A stretch of DNA of 64,000 bases from JACVCJ01 sp052437175. GTDB lineage: Bacteria > Bacteroidota > Bacteroidia > CAIKAF01. Made by a program: the position numbers and the translations under genes. Location: contig JBQVOK010000010.1 in NCBI GenBank assembly GCA_052437175.1, positions 83,698 through 147,697 of the forward strand, read 5' to 3'. Positions 8,384 through 18,601 of this stretch are shown here, piece by piece. Numbering within the stretch: position 1 is the stretch's first letter; every line of letters begins with the position of its first letter. Below the pieces are notes generated by a model. The model did no database searches, was not told the DNA's origin, and saw only the letters and a program-made list of their open reading frames with translations.

Positions 8384-9658
8384 TTATTTCAGTTGAGCAA
8401 CTTTCTTGGGTTCGGCGGCAGGAACGGCAGCAGAGTCGGTCTTCGCCGAATCGGCAGGCGCCGGAGAAGCTTCTGTGGCAGGAGCCTCACCCTTGAAGGC
8501 CAGGGCAAATGTCTGTTGTTTTTCGAGCCAGCGGTTGTACTGCTCTTCGGTCTCCACCACGATCTTCATCTGCATGTTGAAGTGGGCGCTGCCGCAGATA
8601 TTGTTACAGTATACCAGGTAATCGAATTTATCGTTGTTCAGTTTGGCCTTCATTTCCTGTGAAGTGATGGTAGGCACAAAAGTGAACGATGTGGTAAGAC
8701 CCGGCACGCAGTACATGTGCACGCGGAAGTGCGGCAGGTACGCAGAGTGGATCACATCCTGCGAACGCATTTTCAGTTCGATCGGACGGTTTACCGGGAT
8801 GTGGATCTCACCGCCGGAAGGAATAATGATATCGTCATGGCCTTTCAGGTATTTGGCCGTTTCGTTTTTCTTTTTGAAGCCCGACACCATTTTCAGCTGG
8901 TGATTGAGGCGGTCTCTCTGTTTTTCCAGTTCCGGCAGTTCTTCCGGTGTGGGGAAAGCGGCCAGGGCGGCCAGTACTTCGGTACGTTTGCTGTTGATGA
9001 GTACCAGCTGCGAATCGATCGTTTCCGGGGTGATCATACCCAGGGCGTTCTTATCGCTGATCATGGTATAGTTCACATCGCCCAGTTCTTTATCGGCGCC
9101 GGCATAACGGGCAGCCCACTCAAACTGTTTGGCATAGAGTTCCATGGTAATCTTTTCGCCTTCGATCTCTTTGCTGAAGATATCGTTCCAGATCTTGAGA
9201 CCGTAGAAGATCAGGGAGCAGAACACCAGGGCCGGGATGATGGTCCATACCATTTCCAGGCGGTTGTTGTGCGAATAGTGGAAAGCCTTGGCATTTTTGC
9301 GGTAACGGTAGCGGAAGGCAAAATACCACAGCACCGGTTGTACCAGCAGGTAGGCGATCGAAATGATCACGAAAGACACCGTCTGCAGGGTATCGATCTC
9401 CTCGCCGTGCAGGGAGGCCGAAGCCGGCAGCAGCTGGCCCGTGGTCACGTATTTAAAGTGAAAGTAGAAGTAAATAGCATACCCGAAGAACAGCATGAAC
9501 AGGCACAGCAGTGCGTTCACGTTATTTTCACCTTCGGTAATTTCGTATGGTTTACGTCCGCGGACACGATTCACCAGGTTGCTTACGCTCAACAGTTTTA
9601 CAACCGTAACCAGCGTAAGTGCTGAAACAAGGACGAAAAGAATCGTTATAAGGCTCAT
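8384..9658 (-). CDS. coxB: Cytochrome c oxidase subunit II
   Basis: A 424-residue protein with membrane segments in the N-terminal part (residues 4-25, about 48-68, and 100-165) followed by a cupredoxin domain. The CuA site has the first His in HSAYLPHF near residue 303 and a C-terminal cluster reading CNNICGSAHFNM near 353-364. In the classical motif CxExCGxxHxxM the third position is glutamate; here it is asparagine. That residue ligates copper by its backbone carbonyl, so the site can still form. The C-terminus is an Ala/Pro/Lys-rich tail. It receives electrons from a c-type cytochrome. It lies 30 nt after actF and 27 nt before coxA. Confidence 0.95.
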   Translation of the reverse strand: MSLITILFVLVSALTLVTVVKLLSVSNLVNRVRGRKPYEITEGENNVNALLCLFMLFFGYAIYFYFHFKYVTTGQLLPASASLHGEEIDTLQTVSFVIISIAYLLVQPVLWYFAFRYRYRKNAKAFHYSHNNRLEMVWTIIPALVFCSLIFYGLKIWNDIFSKEIEGEKITMELYAKQFEWAARYAGADKELGDVNYTMISDKNALGMITPETIDSQLVLINSKRTEVLAALAAFPTPEELPELEKQRDRLNHQLKMVSGFKKKNETAKYLKGHDDIIIPSGGEIHIPVNRPIELKMRSQDVIHSAYLPHFRVHMYCVPGLTTSFTFVPTITSQEMKAKLNNDKFDYLVYCNNICGSAHFNMQMKIVVETEEQYNRWLEKQQTFALAFKGEAPATEASPAPADSAKTDSAAVPAAEPKKVAQLK

Positions 9659-9688
9659 ATTCTAAAAACTAAGTATTCTACGTTCCGT

Positions 9689-10867
9689 TTAAATTGCGTG
9701 ATGTTTACTTTCTTCCAGGTAGGTACCCTTAGCCGGCTGAACTGCTGTTTTTGTCAGCGCGTTCAATACCACAAAGGTAAACAATCCTGCAAAAAATAAT
9801 AAGGCACCTATTTCAGGGAAATCCCAGCCCCATTTATCGCCAACCGCGCCCGGCATAACCATCTGGAACAGGTCCATATAGTGGCCGATCACTACCAGTA
9901 CGGCAATAACGGTGAGGGTATTCGCATTACGTTTGGCGTCGCGGGTCATCAGCACCAGCAGGGGCAGTACCAGGTTCAGTACCACCATAACCAGTACCCA
10001 GGGGCGGTAGCTGGTATCGTAGCGCTCGATATAGTACACGATCTCTTCGGGCATATCTGCGTACCAGATCAGCAGGAACTGCGAGAAGTACAGGTATGTC
10101 CAGAAGATAGAGAAAGCGAACAGGAATTTACCCAGGTCATGAATATGGCTCATGTTCACCGAAGGCAGGTAACCGTTCTTTTTCAGGTGCAGTACCAGCA
10201 CCAGCATAATGGCCACGGCCGACACCCAGTAACCGGCAAAGGTATACCAGCCGAACAGGGTCGAGAACCAGTGGGCATCTACACTCATGATAAAGTCCCA
10301 GGCCGAAGTGGACGATGTAACGGCGAACAGCACCAGGAAGGTGGCCGCACGGTTACGCGATTTGATATAATGTTCGTAGGTACCCAGCAGATCGTCCTGC
10401 AGCGACAGTTTGCGCAGCATAAAGGAAAAGAAGATCCATACGAACGCATAAAAGGCAAAACGTACCAGGAAGAAAATGTTGTTCAGGTAGCCGCTTTTCC
10501 CCTGTATGATCTCGTCATTGGCAACGATCTCGGGGTTCATCCATTTGTACACGTCGTGCAGACCCAGCATACCGGCCACTACCACGATCAGCAGGAAGAA
10601 CATGCCGAAAGGTACAAAATGGCTGAGCGATTCGGGCACCCGTTTGATAACGGTATACCATCCGCCCTCACCTACCAGGTTCACGGCCACAAAAAAGATG
10701 CCGGCTACTGCAATACCTGTAAAGAAGAAAGAGGTAACCAGCAGGTTGGCCCAAACACGGGTAATATTATCGCCGTATATAAAGAATGAAACTAAGATCA
10801 GTACCAGACCGATAACGGTGGCTGCTATTGATGCTATTTTCAACTTTCCTGAGAACTCGTATTTCAT
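9689..10867 (-). CDS. actF: Alternative complex III subunit ActF (quinol:cytochrome c oxidoreductase membrane subunit)
   Basis: A 392-residue protein with about ten membrane helices and no cofactor-binding cysteines. It matches ActF, the shorter NrfD-like membrane subunit of alternative complex III. Typical segments include WYTVIKRVPESLSHF and the helix around ITSSTSAWDFIMSVDAHWFSTLFGWY. Together with ActC it forms the quinol-binding membrane part that feeds the heme chain. The position between actE (27 nt) and coxB (30 nt) is the standard order in Bacteroidota. Confidence 0.92.
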   Translation of the reverse strand: MKYEFSGKLKIASIAATVIGLVLILVSFFIYGDNITRVWANLLVTSFFFTGIAVAGIFFVAVNLVGEGGWYTVIKRVPESLSHFVPFGMFFLLIVVVAGMLGLHDVYKWMNPEIVANDEIIQGKSGYLNNIFFLVRFAFYAFVWIFFSFMLRKLSLQDDLLGTYEHYIKSRNRAATFLVLFAVTSSTSAWDFIMSVDAHWFSTLFGWYTFAGYWVSAVAIMLVLVLHLKKNGYLPSVNMSHIHDLGKFLFAFSIFWTYLYFSQFLLIWYADMPEEIVYYIERYDTSYRPWVLVMVVLNLVLPLLVLMTRDAKRNANTLTVIAVLVVIGHYMDLFQMVMPGAVGDKWGWDFPEIGALLFFAGLFTFVVLNALTKTAVQPAKGTYLEESKHHAI

Positions 10868-10894
10868 CGTTATACTATTGTTCGTTTCTAAAAA

Positions 10895-11569
10895 TTATTT
10901 CATGGCTACCTTTTTCGCAGCGGTAGTATCCGCAGCGGGTTTAGCCGTGCTGTCAGTTGCTCCACCGGCAGCAGGTGTTTTCTGGAGGCTCTGTACGTAT
11001 TGCACCAGTTTCCAGCGGTCCAGCTTGCTGATCTGGTACTGGTGTGCGCCCATCATACCCTTACCCCAGGTAATGGAGTGGAAGATCTTTCCTTCGGGCA
11101 GGTTCACCAGCTGGGGCGAGTTGTATGCCGGCGGGATCAGTCCGGGGTTCTTGGTACCCACTACCCCGTCGCCCATACCTTTGGCACCGTGGCAGTGCTG
11201 GCAGAAGGTCTGGAATAACTCTTCGCCCTGCTTCAGGTTCGCTTCGGAATACGGGAGCGGGTTTTTGAGGGTAAGTCCGGCCGCTTCATATCCTTCGTTC
11301 GTGTTCGGGAAGGGATACGGCAGTACGTTGTAAATTTTAGAACGGTCGGCCTGGTAGGGCATGGTACCGTCTACCATGTTCTGGGCCGTAGTACCGTTGG
11401 CAAAGTTCGGGTTTGCCTGGTAGGCATCGTAACCTACCGAGCGGTACATATCGGGCATATACTCAAATCCCGGGCTCTGCGGATCTTTTTTGGAACAGGA
11501 GGCAACAACAACGGCCGCTCCGATCAGCAAAGCACCTTTTCTGGCTATTTGTATATAGTTCTTTTTCAT
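10895..11569 (-). CDS. actE: Alternative complex III subunit ActE, monoheme cytochrome c lipoprotein
   Basis: A 224-residue protein with a lipoprotein signal (VVASC, lipid-modified Cys25) and one heme c site CQHCH followed by GAKGMGDG. The distal methionine is probably in KGMMGAHQ. This fits ActE, a periplasm-facing, lipid-anchored monoheme cytochrome of alternative complex III that passes electrons toward the oxidase. A low-complexity Ala/Thr/Lys tail follows the heme domain. It lies 14 nt after actD and 27 nt before actF. Confidence 0.93.
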   Translation of the reverse strand: MKKNYIQIARKGALLIGAAVVVASCSKKDPQSPGFEYMPDMYRSVGYDAYQANPNFANGTTAQNMVDGTMPYQADRSKIYNVLPYPFPNTNEGYEAAGLTLKNPLPYSEANLKQGEELFQTFCQHCHGAKGMGDGVVGTKNPGLIPPAYNSPQLVNLPEGKIFHSITWGKGMMGAHQYQISKLDRWKLVQYVQSLQKTPAAGGATDSTAKPAADTTAAKKVAMK

Positions 11570-11583
11570 AATTGCGCTCCTCC

Positions 11584-12111
11584 TTATTCTCCGCGGTTAA
11601 TTTCAATAGCGCCTGCATTTTTCAGCATGCCGATAATTTCGTCTTCTTTCTGCGCCTGTTTCGACGGATCAATCTCGATAATGAACTTATCATCGGTCGT
11701 ACGCGGATCGGGGTTCTTGTTCTTTGCTCCCGGCAGAATTCCGCTGATAAAGAAGAAGGTCCAGATCATACCGTGCGCACCCAGCAGGATGGTCAGCTCG
11801 AACATCACCGGTACAAAGGACGGGAAGTTCTCTGCAAAGCTGAACGAAGGTTTACCACCCACGTTCATCGGCCAGTCGTAAATAAGCATGTACCAGGTCA
11901 TCCAGGCTGCGAACGAAGTACCCATGGCGCCGAACATAAAGGCGGCCACAGAGATACGTGTACGGGGCAGTTTGATGGCATCGTCAATACCGTGTACGGG
12001 AAAGGGTGAATACACCGTGTTCACTTTGATGCCCGCATCGGTCACAATACGTCCGGCTTCTACCGTAGTATCCGGATCGTCATATACCGCATATATTAAT
12101 TTGCTGCTCAT
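11584..12111 (-). CDS. actD: Alternative complex III subunit ActD (DUF3341)
   Basis: A 175-residue protein of the DUF3341 family. A soluble N-terminal part (YAVYDDPDTTVEAGRIVTDAG) ends in YSPFPVHGID and is followed by two membrane helices (about residues 55-80 and 95-125). ActD is a small scaffold-type subunit of the complex with no cofactor. It sits in the standard place between actC (18 nt) and actE (14 nt). Confidence 0.92.
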   Translation of the reverse strand: MSSKLIYAVYDDPDTTVEAGRIVTDAGIKVNTVYSPFPVHGIDDAIKLPRTRISVAAFMFGAMGTSFAAWMTWYMLIYDWPMNVGGKPSFSFAENFPSFVPVMFELTILLGAHGMIWTFFFISGILPGAKNKNPDPRTTDDKFIIEIDPSKQAQKEDEIIGMLKNAGAIEINRGE

Positions 12112-12129
12112 GATTCAGTTTTGTGGAGA

Positions 12130-13530
<1,401 letters not shown>

Positions 13531-13562
13531 AGTATATAACTAAAGTTTTTGTACTGTTTAAA

Positions 13563-16500
13563 TTAATGTGCTTTGTGCTCTTCTTTTTTACCATGAGCGG
13601 CTTCGCCTCCGTGGGCGGCACCGTGCTCTGCTCCGTGTCCTTCGGCATGACCGCCGGCGTGGTGACCGTGATCGTACTCTTCTTCCACGTTGCGTACTTT
13701 TACATGGTAGAATACGTTCGGTTCGGTACCTACCTCGTCCAGCAGACGGTAAGCGCGGCTCTCTTTACCCAGGGCAAGGATCTCCGAAGCTTCGTCGTTG
13801 GCATCGCCGAATTTAATGGCATTGGTGCTGCAGGCCAGCTGGCAGGCCATTTTGATCTCACCGTCTTTCGGGCGGCGGCCTTCTTTTTTAGCCTCCAGTT
13901 TACCGTATTGGATACGCTGGGCGCACATAGAACATTTTTCCATTACACCACGTCCGCGTACGGTCACATCCGGGTTCAGTACCATTTTACCGAGGTCGTC
14001 GTTCATGTAGAAGTCGAACTTATCGTTATCGTGGTATTTGAACCAGTTGAAGCGGCGCACTTTGTACGGACAGTTGTTGGCGCAGTAACGGGTACCGATA
14101 CAACGGTTATAGGTCATCTGGTTGAGACCTTCGTTGCTGTGTGTGGTAGCCAGTACCGGGCAAACCGTTTCGCAGGGGGCCTGTGAACAGTGCTGGCACA
14201 TTACCGGCTGAAACACCACCTGCGGCTCGGCAGACGGAACCTCGGCCTCATGCAGCACGCTCAGGTTATCGCCCAGCCCTTTGGCGTTCTTGATGTCCAT
14301 TTTGGAAGCATCGCTGCTGTAGTAGCGGTCGATACGCAGCCAGTGCATATCGCGCACACGGCGGATCTCGTCTTTACCTACCACCGGAACGTTGTTCTCG
14401 GCATGACAGGCAATTACGCAGGCGCCGCAACCGTTACAGGCATTCAGGTCGATCGACATCTTCCAGTTGTGGTTCGGACGATCGAATTTTTTCCAGAAAT
14501 CGGCCTCGTCGCCGGAAAGATGACCGTGGGTCTCCTTGCCTTTGATCTTGTCGAAACCGGTATGGAATGTGTGAATATGGTTACCGGATGCAGGATCCGC
14601 TTTGAATTGCTTGTAAGACGTTTCTTTTACGATATCGCGGCCCATCATGGTATGGTGGGTCTGTGTGGCGCCCATTGCATAGGTCTCACCCGTTTTTTCG
14701 ATGGTTCCGCCAAAGGCAAAGCCTTTCCATTCGCCGCCTGCCAGTGTGGCCAGCGGGAAGGCATTGGCACCTACCGCAGCATCGTCTTTAAATACTTTAC
14801 GGCCATAACCCACAGCTACGCCTACTGTACCTGATTTCTGACCCGGAGAAGCAACCACCGGCAGTTTTATCTCTTTACCGTTTACTTTCAGTATGGCCAG
14901 GTCGGCAGGGTCGTTCTGCCCGATATAGGTGCTGAAGCCCTGCGCCTCCATGTCTTCGAGCGACATGGTAATGTAGTTGTCCCAGGTGATGCGTGAGATC
15001 GGGTCGGGGAACTCCTGCAGCCAGGGGTTTGCCGCCTGACTTCCGGAACCGATACCGGTTTTCTGGTACAGCACCACTTCCACACCTTTGGCACCGCCAT
15101 AGGTTTTTACCAGGGCAGCGGCGGCAGAAGAAACGTCGCCGGCGGCAGGAGCCGGGGCGGCAGCTTCAGCAGCGGGGGCCGCATGTGCATCTGCGTGGGC
15201 GGCGGCAACCGGAGCAATTACCGGGGCGGCCGTTGTGGTGAATACGCCGTCGTGTACGCTGTAGTTCCAGAAATCGTCGAACAGCAGGTGCTGCGACTGA
15301 CGACCGAACAGCGTGTTACGCCAGTTTTCCTTGATATATTCTCTCCATGCGGTAGAGTTCTTGTCGCTGCGGCTGGCTAAACCGGCCCAAACGATAAAGT
15401 TCTCCTGTGCATGACGTGTGTCGAACAGCGGGTGGATGGTAGGCTGGGTAAGACTGTAGAATCCTTCGTACGGATTGTGGTCGTTCCAGCTTTCCAGGTA
15501 ATTATGGTCGGGTAAGGTATAGGTTGCCAGGGCAGCGGTCTCGTCGCGGTCGCCGGCAAAAGATACCGAAAGTTTCAGTTTTTTAATGGCTTCGGCCCAT
15601 TTGTCGCCATTGGCGGCATTGTACACCGGGTTAGCCTGGTAGAAGATCACACCCTGAACGGCTCCGGAAGCGATCTCGGCCAGTACCTGCTCGGCACGCT
15701 GCTCATTACCCTGTTTGGTATACAGCGGCGTGTTAAAGTCGAGGGTAGTACCGTTGGCGCCCAGTGCCTTGTTGATCTCGGCCGTGATGATCTGTGCGTT
15801 CACGTCGTTCAGACCACAAACTACCAGGGCTTTGCCGCGGTTAGCCTTCAGGTGCTCGGCACATTTGGCAATGCGCTCGGCGTACGTCAGGGCAGGCACC
15901 TGTACCGAAGCACCGGTTACCTTGTTATACAGGTGGATCAGCGCCAGGGCGATCTCCGACTGTTTTACAGATGTGCGGTAATCGGCATTGGCACCGGTGA
16001 GCGACATTACCGATTCAAAGGCGAACATACGGTTCATTTTGCCTTTGGGATCGCGGTTCTTCGAGTAACCTACAGAGAAAGCATTGCTGTCCAGCCAGGT
16101 ACCCAGGAAATCGGCACCGAAAGAAGCGATGGCCAGGGCGTTCTCGAAACGGTGCGTCGGGATAACCGCTTTACCGTTCACGGCCTGGTTGGCTTTCGGC
16201 AGGGCCGAATAGGAAATGGAATCGTATTGTACATGTTCCGTGCCCGGGAATTTCGCTGCAAAATCAGCAATGGCCTTGCGGGTAGACGGAGAAATGATCG
16301 TTGAGGTAAGCACTACGGTCTTTTTACCGGCGCCGGAAATTGCACCTAATAATTTACCGATCTCGGTATCGGCCGTGCTCCAGCTGATCTCTTTGCCGGC
16401 CTTCATCGCCGTTTTGGTACGCTTGCCGTCGTACAGGCTCAGTACAGAGGCGCTGATCTTGGCGGAGATACCACGCTGCCCGGCCACTGAAGGCAGGGAA

Positions 16501-16862
16501 GTTTCGATGAGGATAGGACGGCCTTCGCGGGTTTTCACCAGCACGTTGGCATAATCGTCGTCATCAAAGAATGTAGTGGCGTAATAGTTGGGAACACCCG
16601 GTGTGATGTTCTCCGGCTTTATAACATACGGAAGCGCTTTCTGAACCGGCGTTTCGCAGGCTGCGACAGCGGCGGCAGTTACGCTGAACCCGAGGAATTT
16701 CAGGAAATCGCGGCGACCTGTTTTGGTTTCACCCAGTTTTTCATTGCCCAGGAATTCTTCCATCGGAAGTTCTTCGGCAAATTCGTTGTCGCGAAGGTTA
16801 ACGAAGGCTTTGGTTTCGTTTAACTCCTCGAGACCTTTCCAGTATTTCTTTTGATTACTCAT
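13563..16862 (-). CDS. actB: Alternative complex III subunit ActB, TAT-variant molybdopterin-oxidoreductase/ferredoxin fusion
   Basis: A 1099-residue protein. The N-terminus holds a Tat-like signal after a soluble leader (TGRRDFLKFLGFS around residues 47-60, then AAC), the TAT-variant form known for ActB. The middle resembles a molybdopterin oxidoreductase; in this family no molybdenum cofactor is bound. An Ala/His-rich linker lies near residues 555-590. The C-terminal ferredoxin-like part carries cysteine clusters CNGCGACVIAC (about 805), CQHCSQAPCETVC (about 890), CANNC (about 929) and CSMC (about 979), for 3-4 iron-sulfur centres. The tail is His/Gly/Glu-rich. It transfers electrons between ActC and ActA. 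Confidence 0.95.
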   Translation of the reverse strand: MSNQKKYWKGLEELNETKAFVNLRDNEFAEELPMEEFLGNEKLGETKTGRRDFLKFLGFSVTAAAVAACETPVQKALPYVIKPENITPGVPNYYATTFFDDDDYANVLVKTREGRPILIETSLPSVAGQRGISAKISASVLSLYDGKRTKTAMKAGKEISWSTADTEIGKLLGAISGAGKKTVVLTSTIISPSTRKAIADFAAKFPGTEHVQYDSISYSALPKANQAVNGKAVIPTHRFENALAIASFGADFLGTWLDSNAFSVGYSKNRDPKGKMNRMFAFESVMSLTGANADYRTSVKQSEIALALIHLYNKVTGASVQVPALTYAERIAKCAEHLKANRGKALVVCGLNDVNAQIITAEINKALGANGTTLDFNTPLYTKQGNEQRAEQVLAEIASGAVQGVIFYQANPVYNAANGDKWAEAIKKLKLSVSFAGDRDETAALATYTLPDHNYLESWNDHNPYEGFYSLTQPTIHPLFDTRHAQENFIVWAGLASRSDKNSTAWREYIKENWRNTLFGRQSQHLLFDDFWNYSVHDGVFTTTAAPVIAPVAAAHADAHAAPAAEAAAPAPAAGDVSSAAAALVKTYGGAKGVEVVLYQKTGIGSGSQAANPWLQEFPDPISRITWDNYITMSLEDMEAQGFSTYIGQNDPADLAILKVNGKEIKLPVVASPGQKSGTVGVAVGYGRKVFKDDAAVGANAFPLATLAGGEWKGFAFGGTIEKTGETYAMGATQTHHTMMGRDIVKETSYKQFKADPASGNHIHTFHTGFDKIKGKETHGHLSGDEADFWKKFDRPNHNWKMSIDLNACNGCGACVIACHAENNVPVVGKDEIRRVRDMHWLRIDRYYSSDASKMDIKNAKGLGDNLSVLHEAEVPSAEPQVVFQPVMCQHCSQAPCETVCPVLATTHSNEGLNQMTYNRCIGTRYCANNCPYKVRRFNWFKYHDNDKFDFYMNDDLGKMVLNPDVTVRGRGVMEKCSMCAQRIQYGKLEAKKEGRRPKDGEIKMACQLACSTNAIKFGDANDEASEILALGKESRAYRLLDEVGTEPNVFYHVKVRNVEEEYDHGHHAGGHAEGHGAEHGAAHGGEAAHGKKEEHKAH

Positions 16863-16889
16863 ATATACTATTGTAGGGAAAGCTGAATA

Positions 16890-18254
16890 TTAATAATGAC
16901 ATTTACCACACTCCAGACCACCGATACGGGCCACGGTAAACTGGTCGCCTTTTTTGTAACGCTCGGCCAGGTAGTCATGTAATTTGTCGTAGTATGGATT
17001 TTCTTCGAATTTCACTTTGGTTTCACGGTGACAGTTGATACACCAGCCCATGGTAAGCGGGGCAAACTGTTTCACTTCTTCCATCTCTTCCACTTTACCG
17101 TGGCAGGTCTGGCACTCCACGCCGCCTACACGGTAGTGCTGCGCGTGGTTGAAGTACGCGTGGTCGGGCAGTTTGTGGATCTGTACCCAGTCGATCGGTT
17201 TCTGAACATACTGTTCAACGGCACGGAAAGCGTCGTTATCGCCACCCAGCCACTCTTCGTATACGGCCAGTACCTGTTCTTTATCCTGGTTGTTGTAGTT
17301 GTCGATATAGGCGCCTTTATTCGGGTCGAAACCGATAGAGGCATAAATTTTGGCGATCTCGTTCTTGCCGTACAGCGGTCCTTCGCTTACTGCCTTGTGA
17401 CAGTTCATACAGGTAGATGAAGAAGGAATGGTGGCATGTTTCGACTCTTTTACACCCGTGTGGCAGTATTCGCAGGCGATCTTCAGTTCGCCGGCGTGCT
17501 TGGCGTGCGAGAACTTGATCGGCTGGTGCGGCTGGTAGCCCTGGTAAACACCAATGCCCATCAGGCCGTCCCAGGCCAGTTTCAGTACGAAACACAGACC
17601 TACGAAAATGGTTACACCCACAATGGCTTTGTTCTCCCCGGCCCATTTTTTAGAGGCCTTAAAGCAGTCCTCCGCTTTGTCCAGGAAGGTACGGTCGTCC
17701 GTAGAACCTTCGCCTTCGCGTTGTTTCACCAGTTCGGTAAGCGAAACGGAAATTTTATACAGTGCGTAGATCAGTACCGACAGGATCAGTACCACTACGA
17801 TAAGTACGTACATCAGGGTATTGCCGCTGTCGCCGCCCTGGGCACCCGCTCCGCCGCCGGCTACGGCCGTAGAGTCCGTCTTACTTCCGGTATCATCACC
17901 GGCTTTATCGATATAGTCGAGTATGGCGGTAACCTCTTCTTTTTTCAGGTTGGGGAAGCCCGGCATCACCGACTTGTTGAACTTCTCAAACAGGCCTGTT
18001 GCGTAAGAATCACCCGTTTTCAGGTAATCCGTAGAGTTAACGATCCATGCATGCAGGTTGTCCTCTGAACTCCAACGCGAACGAACTCCGGCCAGACCCG
18101 GACCCACCAGTTTTTTGTCGCTGGCATAGTGACAACGGGCACAGTTACTTTTGAAGAGGGCTTCCCCGTCTTGCGCAAAACTGCCTCCCACGGTCATAAA
18201 TACCATGAAAAGTGCGGCAAAAATTTTACTTACTCTGTTGAAAACGTGAATCAT
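16890..18254 (-). CDS. actA: Alternative complex III subunit ActA, multiheme cytochrome c
   Basis: A 454-residue protein with a signal peptide (to about residue 27) and six CxxCH heme sites. CARCH is at residues 38-42 in an N-terminal monoheme domain. CEYCH, CMNCH, CQTCH, CINCH and the terminal CGKCHY lie in a pentaheme C-terminal domain after about residue 255. Between them are an Ala/Gly linker and a membrane helix (about 147-170), with a second hydrophobic stretch near 210-228. ActA usually holds five hemes; the N-terminal single-heme domain is a fused extra. First gene of the act-cox operon; a consensus promoter lies upstream. Confidence 0.94.
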   Translation of the reverse strand: MIHVFNRVSKIFAALFMVFMTVGGSFAQDGEALFKSNCARCHYASDKKLVGPGLAGVRSRWSSEDNLHAWIVNSTDYLKTGDSYATGLFEKFNKSVMPGFPNLKKEEVTAILDYIDKAGDDTGSKTDSTAVAGGGAGAQGGDSGNTLMYVLIVVVLILSVLIYALYKISVSLTELVKQREGEGSTDDRTFLDKAEDCFKASKKWAGENKAIVGVTIFVGLCFVLKLAWDGLMGIGVYQGYQPHQPIKFSHAKHAGELKIACEYCHTGVKESKHATIPSSSTCMNCHKAVSEGPLYGKNEIAKIYASIGFDPNKGAYIDNYNNQDKEQVLAVYEEWLGGDNDAFRAVEQYVQKPIDWVQIHKLPDHAYFNHAQHYRVGGVECQTCHGKVEEMEEVKQFAPLTMGWCINCHRETKVKFEENPYYDKLHDYLAERYKKGDQFTVARIGGLECGKCHY

Positions 18255-18304
18255 ATACGTTTAAAATTATGTCGAAAGTGTGTTAATAACACGTTAAACC
18301 GCGG

Positions 18305-18334
18305 CAAAATTAGCGACCTGAAGGGAACTGCCAA
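18305..18334 (-). promoter_or_regulatory. Promoter of the act-cox operon
   Basis: On the minus strand, TTG (18334-18332), a 19-bp spacer and TAATTTTG (18312-18305) match the Bacteroidota -33/-7 consensus exactly in sequence and spacing. Transcription would start near 18300, giving an actA leader of about 45 nt. Confidence 0.75.
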
Positions 18335-18367
18335 AATAAAATACCTAAATGTAGGTAGCCCGAAGCC

Positions 18368-18388
18368 TATTTAGAACCCTTCTAAATA
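18368..18388. promoter_or_regulatory. Perfect 9-bp inverted repeat between actA and the LexA-like regulator
   Basis: TATTTAGAA, CCC, TTCTAAATA form a perfect 21-bp inverted repeat about 34 bp upstream of the act operon -33 element. The position and symmetry suggest a dimeric regulator site; the protein that binds is unknown. Confidence 0.5.
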
Positions 18389-18531
18389 AGACGCCCGGAA
18401 CGCCCTTTTTTCCATCCGGTTAAGAACCACTGAATTCCGCACGGATAAGGGCCCGAAAACAGTTATTGACAATGTTTATAACCCGAATATACGGCCGCTC
18501 AAAATAATACCCCCGCAAAGCTATTTTTTTC

Positions 18532-18598
18532 GGACAGAAAATTGTCCTTTTAAAAAGATTGTTTATATTTTCGTCCGATGAATGACAAAAAAACTGTC
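18532..18598 (+). promoter_or_regulatory. Promoter and probable autoregulatory operators of the LexA-like regulator
   Basis: TTG (18542-18544), 19 bp and TATATTTT (18564-18571) form a near-consensus promoter. An inverted repeat GGACA-N6-TGTCC (18532-18547) covers the -33 element, and a related GACA-N7-TGTC (18584-18598) lies just after the predicted start of transcription (about 18576). Both are good candidates for sites bound by the regulator itself. Confidence 0.55.
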
Positions 18599-18601
18599 AC
18601 T

